The position numbers were made by a program, and so were the translations under genes. Under the pieces are notes generated by a model, which was not told the DNA's origin, did no database searches, and saw only the letters and a program-made list of their open reading frames with translations. From Meandrina meandrites (lineage: Eukaryota > Cnidaria > Anthozoa > Scleractinia > Meandrinidae), in contig OY855914.1 of assembly GCA_963693305.1 (NCBI GenBank), positions 13,138,283 through 13,202,282 of the forward strand: DNA of 64,000 bases. The letters run 5' to 3'. Shown piece after piece: positions 55,701 through 64,000 of the stretch (its first letter is position 1; the number at the start of each line of letters is the position of its first letter).

Positions 55701-58099
55701 TGATTTGTACGTAAAGAGTAAAGCATGCGGTGCCAGGCAAGACCTTCGTTTTATTGATCAGTTGTTCAGTTTTTTTTTGAATTGATATTGAAAACGCCCA
55801 CCCAAGTTGTCAGAAATGCCGGATTGCGTTCTTGTATCATAAAACACTACTAAATTGGAGTTTATTCAGTCGAATAGCAGCTGGAGAAGGCGTATCGTGC
55901 AAGGTACAAAGCTTCTTATATTTTCACGTGATATTTTCACGTGATATTCACATGATATTCCGTGGGCAGGGGAAAGTGCAGCAAAAAAAGGCTCCGAATA
56001 ATAAAGTAGTAGCGCTTAATAGGAATAACAGTTTCAACTTTGACATGTTTTGACAATATGAGCTCAGTGGCATAATCTTCACAACGCTCGTCTCTCAGTA
56101 ACTCTTCCAGGGCCCCGTTACAGTTAACCTCAGTTATCAAGATAGACTTTCAATAAAGTCCTTCGTCTTTGTTATGGCGCGCCGGAACGACTTCGTCGCT
56201 CGCTAAGCCGCTTCGCGGCCAACATCTCGCTTCGCTCGCTTATTTAACTCGTGAGGTCGACTTGTAGCAAGTCTATTATCAAGAGATATTCTTCCTTTTC
56301 TTAGGGCAAGTTTTCTTTAAACGTTTTTTACTTCTCAAAAAACATCTCTTAGGCTAAAGCTATGATATTTAGATACAACCAAAAGAATAAAGATTGTCCA
56401 ATGAAGTATGTAAAGAGCTGTTTCTTGATCTTTAGATTTATCGTTTGCATCTTAATCTCTTCGATTCGATTTAACAGATTTAACAGAAAAACATCTTTAA
56501 AATAGCTAGTTTCCTTCCTATATTTAGAAAAACGTTCAAGTTTAGAAATATACTAGAAGTTTCATACATTACTAATGTTGAGTGGACTAAGAAGAACTAC
56601 TTCATCACAATATTTTTAACGATAGACTTAAAACCACAAGAAATTGAGTAAACAAACAGTGATACAAAACTAAAATAACGCAGTTCTCTGCTAGTCAAAA
56701 AAATAGGATCACTTGATTGAACATTGAAGATTCTATGGCTTTAAAATCTGAGGCATGCCATCTAAAGCTGAAAATATTAATGTGTCTGCTGTATAAAAAA
56801 CTTCCTGTTCTAAGCGATATAAGTGCTGAAGAATTTTTCGACACAAAGCTTCACCATGCAAAGCGAGCACTTTCTGTCAAGATCAGTGATCAGATGATAC
56901 TGACCGAGCGGTTTTTGATTGATGTCCACAAAAGCAAATTATTTGGAAAAAGCTTAAAGAGCCTGTCACACGAACAGTGATTATTGGCATTTACAAATGA
57001 AGTTACAGCTCATGCATTTTTAACTTGCATCATGCAAGGCATGTATTATTTTTTTAATCGTTCACTTTTCAAAGTAACTGTTTTGCTGCAGGGGGTTTTA
57101 TTTCTGCATCGTTGCATCAGAAGAACATATTGCTTGCTTCCTAGTTAGCAATAACAGAAATATTGGTCATCTTGAATAAGAACTTTTACAGCGTTCAAGG
57201 GGTAATGATTGAAACAAAGTACCACTAAAACAAATTGTACGTAATTAATGTACACTGATGTATGTCGCTTTGCATCTCGTAACAAATTTGATCTTTATTT
57301 GTGATATTGCAGTACCAAGATGAACATTCGCACCCAAAGAGAAAGTGTAGAAATTGGAGCGAATGCAAGAAAGACGAATGTTGTATACGATACAGTAGTA
57401 CGAAAGGATATTGCAAGCGAAGACCACAAAAGGGGCACAGATGCAAGCCTGTTCTTTTGGTAAGTAGACCGTCGACAAGTCTGGTAACTTGCAACGTTTT
57501 TATTCTTTTTAACAATTACTTTTGAAAGTGTGTTTCTTTTTGCAAACTTTGAGTTCCAGCATCCTTACTTATAGAGGCGTGACCAAAAACACACACAAAA
57601 AATTACTGTATGAGCCGCGTGGTATGGCACTGATTGAGCTCAGTTTGATGACGTAATAGTCCCAAAAGATTTTTATAAACTCGTAGCTTAGGATTATGTT
57701 TTGTGTATATTAGGTACACGATGTGTTAGTTTGTAATTTTATTGTAAATACTTTTGATCACCGTAATAATTTTACGCAGTATTAGAAGACGAAGATCCAC
57801 CCTGTGGAAGTGCTTCTAATAAAACCATTTTTAAATTATTATTATTGTTGTTGTTGTACAGTTTTTCTGCATAAGTGAAGAAAGAAATTCAAACCCAAAG
57901 CACTCTGAAAAATCACTTAGCGTGTGTTTTAATTGAATTTAGTCTTTCTTTCTTACTATTTCAGCCTGGTCTTAGAGATTGCCCTTGCGACGAAGGGCTC
58001 ACATGTACTCGCTACAAAACAACAAGATGGGGTATAAAGAAACACAGATGTGAACGTTTAAAATTCGACGAGGACGAAAAAGAACAGAGGTATGCATAA
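52762..58099 (+). CDS. Secreted Dickkopf-like protein with a single Cys-2 (colipase-fold) domain
   Basis: Exons 52762-52845, 53576-53854, 57313-57459 and 57965-58099 join to 214 codons; every intron is GT-AG and phase 0. Residues 1-22 are a signal peptide (likely cut SHA|N). Residues 29-121 are a linker with sequons at N57, N62 and N72 and a strongly basic stretch (about 93-111, KRKRRKKK). Ten cysteines at 133, 139, 144, 145, 155, 165, 176, 178, 184 and 199 give C-x5-C-x4-CC-x9-C-x9-C-x10-C-x-C-x5-C-x14-C, the Dickkopf Cys-2 pattern (also close to prokineticin). Dkk proteins bind LRP5/6 and block Wnt signalling outside the cell. The first Dkk cysteine domain is absent, as I recall for Hydra Dkk1/2/4. 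Prokineticin/astakine is the alternative, but those lack the long linker and this protein lacks AVIT. Confidence 0.85.
53855..57312 (+). other. Intron 2 of the Dkk-like gene
   Basis: 3.46 kb from GTAAGA to TTGCAG. Contains no recognised transposon apart from a GC-richer block at 56158-56245 (CGCTTCGCGGCC, CTCGCTTCGCTCGCTT) that looks like a repeat fragment. A TCACGTGATATTTTCACGTG double repeat lies near 55,924. Confidence 0.7.
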
Positions 58100-60295
58100 T
58101 TCGGCTGGATTTGAAATGAGAACTTCCAAGTGGAGTCACCTGGAGTTGGATGAGAAATCATCAAGATGATATGCAGGAGATACAGAGTCCTCCAGTGTCT
58201 TACCAAGTCATCTTGACTTGTTGGTGACGTTTCATCGATGGACATGGGCAATGCTAAAACGGCAATGAGAATGGGCTAGTTTGTAGAATCATGTAGGAAA
58301 ATGACTTTGCGAGTTTGTTTTACTCCGCATTATTTTTAATAATTTAGTAAACATACAGAACGTAATATTAACATGTTATCAAAAAGCCACTCGAAAGCAT
58401 ATTAGCTTTTCAGACCGTCCGTGACAAGCCGAGGCAGGACAGATTGTAGTCTAATTTAAAACAGTGTCGTGTTTAATTGTTACTGGACATGTTTTCACGC
58501 CAAAATGTTCACTTTAAATTCTTTTTCACGATTGGTTACTTACACTAATAGCCACAGCAGTCCATGTGAGGTAGCTCTCGTTATATATTATATCCTTCTC
58601 AAACATCACAATAATGGTTGTTTGTTTAGTTTTTGCAAGGGATAGTAACTCGCCCCGGCATCGGTTGACAAATTATAAGCGCCTGTAATCAAAATATATT
58701 TTGATTACAGGTGTTTTCTGAGCGCTAGCTCCGTATCAGAGCAAACAGTTCCAGGGTCGATCTATACCGGCAATTAATAAATGTCTTGTCGAAGTAAGGG
58801 AATTTTATTTTTAGGTTGTTGCAGTTTTAATAATTTTGAGTGTACCGTGTGATCGTGATAATCGAAAACTGATTTTCTATAAAGTTCAAATTGGTTAGTC
58901 TTCATTTAAACAAAAATATTATGGTCAGTGAAAAGTCAGGCAGTTTTTGTTTTCTTCATCCGTGGTAACCTTATGCTGACGCTCGAAACGTCGAAACGAA
59001 CGACGGTTGTTAATTATCCGAATCAACTCCAAGTTCACATAATAAACTTGTAGTCTGTAAAAGTATAATGAAATTTAATATAGATGGTAGATTATTAAAA
59101 TGGCGAGAATTGAAAATTGATTAGCAAAGGACTTATCATGGTTCATTTTTCATGTTTAATGCAAATTTGTCGAAGATCAAAGAGTGACTTCTGTCTGAGC
59201 TTACTTTGTGGCTGTTATATGAAGCAACCAATTGGTTTATCACTGCCGAGAAGGCAGGTTTTGCAACTGTCTCTTTTAAGTTATTATAGGCGGCCCACGG
59301 TAGCCTTATACAGCGCTGGGCTCCGTATTTAGAAAACTTGTATCAAAGTACATTGGGACGATTTACCTCTCATAAGAGGTTTAATTTGCAAAAAAAAAAC
59401 ATTTCGAACAAATCTATTTCGTATTTATTCCCTGCTTACATCAACTAAACAGGTTTAGTTAAACCAAATTTACAAAAGAAATCCGTTGTATATGGAACTC
59501 CAGGCAGTAAATCGTAATTATAGCTGTTGATTAGTTAAGTTGTGGTGTGAACTGGGATAGTAGTCATATCCTTTCTAATAGTGATGCAGTGCATCAAGCG
59601 CGTGATGCATTTATTGCACATAAACCTTTGTATGTCAGAATAAGTGATCAGAACTTATAAGCTAAGGTCATGTTTTGTTAATGTTTCTGTTAGAATAAAA
59701 AGGTTCAGATTTGAGCGTTGTAAATATAGAAGTAATCACGTATAACTAAGTGTCTTGGCGCTTTTGGCGCTAGAAGACTCTCTTAGAGTAGATTTTGAAT
59801 TTCACAACTAAAAACGGTAACAGAAGCAAGAAAGGCCTGGTGTCTTTATAACCAGAAGAATGCGGGCACCTGAAATCTGGTTGGAAAAATGATGGTTATG
59901 TATGGATCAGGAATACGTATTGAGAGCAGTTGACACAATTACGAGTAGTTTTAATAGGGTATGGGATCTTGGGTCTAAGAAAACAAAGATAAGAAATGAA
60001 TTAGTTCGCAAAAAATCATTTTTTCCAATGCAGTAGATGCGATCATGATAGAATATAACACATAGTTGCGCCAGTTGTAATAATAATGTTCACTGTGTGG
60101 TGGGCACCGTACTGAAATGAAACCAAACTATTTATGTAGGTGATGGTCCTTGGTTATTAAATAAAATAACTAAGTGTAAGTATGACTCTCTTTTCCTTTG
60201 TGCAATAGTTTACTGGTTTATACGGGACACTACCAAACAGAAATCAAAGAAAGTGGAGTAAGATGAGCCACTTATGGGCAGACAAAGTCGGGGGT
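58100..60295. other. Downstream DNA, possible 3' UTR start
   Basis: A candidate AATAAA is at 58776-58781. A perfect 30-bp palindrome (CCTGTAATCAAAATA and its inverse) spans 58682-58711. No further gene recognised. Confidence 0.45.
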
Positions 60296-60313
60296 GGGGG
60301 GGGGGGGGGGGGG
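60296..60313. repeat. Poly-G run
   Basis: 18 consecutive G, just outside the left tip of the 2-kb inverted-repeat element; it may be an expanded part of its target duplication. Confidence 0.9.
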
Positions 60314-60872
60314 TGATGTAGCCTGCGAACGCAGACGTATTTCCGGCTGTCGCTTGTCTCCGCCGAAAAATAACGTCTGCGAACTCGAGCCAGAAAACGA
60401 TTTCCGTGACGTAGAATCTTTTGTTTTCTCTTTGGCCAATCAGATTACGCGATAGAATAAGACACGAGTGAACACCACGCGGCTCCCTCGCGACATAGGT
60501 GTCGGCGGAAACAGGCAAGCTGCTATGTGAATGAAACACGAAAGGTTTTTGACGACTGTGAAAGTTGATTCTTTGCAGAAGAACATTTCAGTTGCAAAGG
60601 AGAAGGTTAATGTACTCGGTTAAAGTGTTTTAGTGCATACCTTCATTGATAAATCATGCAACGTGGGCTGTGAAAAGCTGACCATCTGTTGACAAACTGA
60701 AGTGTTGCAATCGACGTGTGCGATTAAACCCGGGGATTAAAGAACGCCCTTCATCATGTCGACGAAATTGGGAAAGAAATCCGAAGAGATTTTGACGGTG
60801 ATCATGTCTGATTTTGCGTCAATAGATTGGCAAAAAGATTCCAGCAACACGCAGGAGGCGGCAATCGACCAG

Positions 60873-60968
60873 TAGCCTGTGTATAGCCGTCCCGCTCCCC
60901 TAAAAAAAATCGGGGATTTCCCGATTTTTTTTTTTTTGGACGGGAGGGGGCGGCTGTACACAGGCTAC
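60873..60968. mobile_element. 96-bp foldback MITE, 8-bp TSD (hAT-like)
   Basis: TAGCCTGTGTATAGCCG at the left is inverted at the right (CGGCTGTACACAGGCTA), with an AAATCGGGGATTTCCCGATTT hairpin between. TCGACCAG occurs at 60865-60872 and 60969-60976. The 8-bp duplication suggests mobilisation by a hAT transposase. Confidence 0.9.
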
Positions 60969-61375
60969 TCGACCAGATGCGTCTCATCTTCACCCGGGAT
61001 CTTCACCTTCCGAGAAATTACATAATACAGTTGCTACAAGCGTCGTTTTGTTTGAGTCCGATGTTTTGCGGAGTTCTAAACCCTTAAGCGTTTCTAGAGC
61101 CTTTTTTGCTGCATCAAGACTCAAAGATTTGGTCTAAGGAATGAAAACCTTCGCAGGTTTCAGTGATAGCTCAAATTATGTTTGCATCTACACCGCTGCG
61201 TAAAGGCGAATCTCACGAGACTCGCTCGAAGGAATTGTCTCTTCCGGAAGACCAAAGTACAACTCTGACAAATAGTATTATAATTTTCATTTGATATCTT
61301 CCTCTAGGTTTAACAGTGAAGTGTAAGTAAGTAAGTAATGCCATGCATTTTTATGGAAATACCTCAGTCAATAAA

Positions 61376-61812
61376 TTGGGGTTTGTGGTATTGCGGTATT
61401 GGCTAATTTTTCATGCGGTATTTCGGTAATTTTAATCTTGAATTGCGGTATTGCGGTATTCTCCAAACCTGCGGGATGCGTTTTCTTTAGGTTTTGGTCG
61501 ACGATTTTCGGTACAAAAACGTATCCTTCACTTTTTAACGAGTATTTTTAGCCGTGTCTGAAGCAACCTGAAACAGCCTTGTTTTGTCACACATTTTAAT
61601 CTACAATTTGACTGTTTTAACAACCCGTTTTAGGCCGTGCCATTGTTTCCACTGTCCCATCGCTTGTTTTTGCCTCTATTTTTGCCCTCGCGTCAACGAA
61701 TCCATCAGCTATACAGGCTTACTATAAAATTGCGGTATTTTCCGATTTTTTTTGCGGTATTGCGGTATTTGTCGAATTTTTTTGCGGTAATGCGGTGTTC
61801 AGTAACCCCCAA
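61376..61812. repeat. GCGGTATT motif cluster
   Basis: TGCGGTATT or one-base variants occurs about ten times in two groups (61393-61465 and 61730-61800), separated by about 270 bp. GGGGTT near the left edge and AACCCCC near the right edge could be short inverted tips, so this may be a third nested element with subterminal repeats. Confidence 0.6.
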
Positions 61813-62860
61813 TGTCCCCCTCCACGAACGAATAGCAGCTGTTTTCAATATTCGCTATTTTCAATGTATCACAGCGCTATTCAGCGCAAGCGACGATAAT
61901 GGACTGACCTGGCCATTCATCTAACTAACGAGCGGCGAAACGACGATCGATCACAATGTTACACTCCTCTCAGGCAATACTTGGAAAATAACTGATTTTC
62001 CAAATCCATTCGAAAGATTCACGAATATGTCTTTCTTCTCTTTTGAATCATGTACTTTAATGCATTTACCTGATTTGACTTTTCAAATTAAACACTTTAC
62101 AAACTTTCCCCAGCGCAGTGTCATATTGTTATTTACCACGCGATTGTGCGATGCTCTCGCAGGCTACACGCGTGGCGGTTCTAGGATTTTCTGAGCCTAA
62201 CTGTGATTGGCTTAGTATTTTGACGTCACGGAAATCGTTTTCTGGCTCGAGTTCGCAGACGTTATTTTTCGGCGGAGACAAGCGACAGCCGGAAATACGT
62301 CTGCGTTCGCAGGCTAGGGGGGATGGGGAGCCAAAAATTTTGAAAGGATTACCTCTAAATGTTACCATGCTCCGAGCACTAGCACATTCGTAATGTTGTT
62401 TTGGATGCCGATGATGGTTGGTTTCCCGAGGCCCATTTTATTACGGAAACGGGACAATTGGTTTGTAATTGTCATTCAGGGAATAAGTGAAAGAAAACGG
62501 GTTATGTAGAGCACGAAAAACTTTTATCTTTCAGCAGATAGGTTCAGAGCTCAAGACAATAAAAATTTCTGCTTCGCGCTCATCACATACGAATTCCTCT
62601 TGGTCAACTCTATTCTTTCAAACTGAACCTATCCGCCTGAAATTGGAACGCCTACTAAAATGTTCAGAATTACTCTGACTCCATTGGACCGATCTCGTCC
62701 CCAGAGCCCGCTTTTCTTGTGGTTAGAACCAAGAACGCGGCCTCTTGCAAGGTGTTCATTTTCGATTGTCAGCTAATTACATTTATGCACCAGACCGCTA
62801 ATCAACAGTGAGGCTGACTGAGTAATGGGACGTGGAACGTTTCTTTATTAGACATTTATT

Positions 62861-63615
62861 GCGGAGCTCCAGCACGCGAAAAGCGCCAGCGGAGCACCAT
62901 GGGTAAGAAATGTTCAGTGGTAAACCTAAAAGAAATTGGTTGTCACGTGAGAGAGCGTTCGCCCGTCTGTACAGACTCTAGGGGAGGGGAGTCCGAAGGG
63001 AAATTCTCTTGCGCGGTGTTTACTGCGTGAATGAAACATGACGAAAAGCGAGCGAGATGAAAATTTCTTCCGTAGTATTCTACAAATAATCTCCTCTACC
63101 GTGGTCGGCATTTCGTGAAATTATTATGACAAACAACAATGGTCAACAAGGTTTTCGGGAAGATCCGAAATAATTGCGTTTTAACTTGTTGTAAGTTAAT
63201 CTTATATTCCTTGTCCAAGCTGAGTAAGTTAAGCTCAAGTATATTGCCGTGCATTTATTTCCACTTTAAGCACGAATTTTTTACACAGAAACTAAGACAA
63301 ATTCATACGGTGTAATTTAAATGAATTGTGTATTCTAAATTTTATTCACACAAACTAAGACAAATTCATACAGTGTATTCTAAGTGAAGTTTTCGGAAGC
63401 GCTGAGCGATGACAAAGCAGAAAAGCTTCAATTATTTAACTTTAACTCAGTTGCACCTATGGGTCACTGTAAACTTTTACGAAAATCGTCGTGCCACAGC
63501 GATACTTTTTTAAAACACTTTGGTCGCTTAATTAACAAAATAGAAACATATAATAAAATCCAGTAAAACTAAATAAATGGAGAGCTTCGCTTTCAGACTT
63601 GCCTAAAGCTATATA
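62861..63615. mobile_element. GCGGAGCTCC-ended element, short copy C
   Basis: Starts GCGGAGCTCCAGCACGCGAA and ends AAATAAATGGAGAGCTTCGC with GACTTGCCTAAAGC and ATATAT, the same layout as copies A and B but only about 0.75 kb. Inside, AAACTAAGACAAATTCATAC occurs twice (about 63290 and 63353). Confidence 0.65.
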
Positions 63616-64000
63616 TTAACTTCTACTACAGTCTAATAATTCCTTGATCCTCTTTTGAGGGAAGTTAAATTAATACCAGCCATCTAACTTCCAACTTACA
63701 TGGGCTTCTTTGAACTTACAGGAAGGAAAGGTAATCATTTCAAGCAGATAATTTTCAGTATCGAGCATCCCTTTTTTCATTATCAGAGAATTCAGTATCG
63801 AACTCCACTGAGTGAAGCACTAAACGCAGGAACACTGGAAAATAAATTTCAACGCTGTATGCATTACGAAGAAGTGGATAAACAAGTAAATTTAATTTGT
63901 TCGCTTTTCACGTCTCCTGGCCATTCTATGAAACGTATAGTGCACAGCAACGCTTTACAGTACTTCTATTTTGAGAAGCCCTAAAGACTCGCCAAGATAC
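63616..64000. other. Unannotated right edge
   Basis: A 94-codon plus-strand frame (63700-63984) has no recognisable family feature. I cannot say whether it is an exon. Confidence 0.3.

Larger units (their letters stand above)
60319..62316. mobile_element. 2-kb TAGCCTGCGAACGC-ended inverted-repeat element
   Basis: About 95-bp terminal inverted repeats (60319-60412 and 62222-62316): TAGCCTGCGAACGCAGACGT, TTCCGGCTGTCGCTTGTCTC, CCGCCGAAAAATAACGTCTG, CCAGAAAACGATTTCCGTGA. The flanks are both G-rich, so the target duplication is unreadable. No transposase frame; the interior contains a nested foldback and a GCGGTATT-rich block. Confidence 0.85.

Noticed and set aside
56717..56980. 87-codon frame in intron 2 of the Dkk-like gene as an extra exon
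   Set aside because: No cysteines that fit the domain, no clear splice sites joining it in phase, and exons 2 and 3 already join in phase 0.
58970..59015. CTGACGCTCGAAACGTCGAAACG as another hammerhead
   Set aside because: There is no room for stem II between the CTGA and GAAA parts, and stem I does not pair.
63700..63984. 94-codon frame at the right edge
   Set aside because: No family feature visible; kept only as an unannotated stretch.

Overview
The window reads as animal nuclear DNA, most likely from a cnidarian and plausibly a reef coral (inference). It is AT-rich with no operon-like gene packing. It has spliced exons with GT-AG borders, Penelope-like retroelements (PLEs), a tRNA-derived SINE head, and very many short inverted-repeat transposons. 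The one gene I can build is a secreted Dickkopf-type protein with only the second cysteine-rich domain, the form I recall from Hydra Dkk1/2/4.

Layout: 0-1 kb holds a LINE 5' fragment abutting a broken PIF/Harbinger transposase. 1.46-3.74 kb and 9.02-12.71 kb are two Penelope-like insertions, each made of two copies joined head to head as an inverted repeat between target-site duplications. Both 3' ends of the first carry a complete hammerhead ribozyme fold. 4.9-8 kb holds a 0.27-kb tandem duplication split by a TA-flanked transposon, plus short repeats. 13-23.1 kb has a SINE, a TIR element and a direct duplication of about 1.7 kb. That duplication holds a nested series: a CAGTGG-ended MITE, inside it a GCGGAGCTC-ended element, inside that a 29-bp minisatellite. 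23.7-34.6 kb is more nested inverted-repeat elements, including a degenerate TIR transposon with a broken PIN-like/CXC-domain gene.

36.5-41.5 kb is an inverted repeat interrupted by a second GCGGAGCTC element. That element contains two further insertions: one with 9-bp target duplications carrying an exon of a RecQ-like helicase, and one at TTAA. Related copies elsewhere in the window serve as empty sites for several of these insertions, so boundaries and duplications can be read directly. 43.9-52.6 kb has almost no recognisable transposons or genes. 52.76-58.10 kb is the four-exon Dkk-like gene (214 codons, all introns phase 0). 58.1-64 kb is noncoding with a 2-kb inverted-repeat element holding a 96-bp foldback with an 8-bp target duplication.

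No host genes act together here; the only functional protein-coding unit I support is the Dkk-like gene. The strongest non-textbook signals are the paired head-to-head PLE insertions with ribozymes, and the helicase exon captured inside a TIR element.
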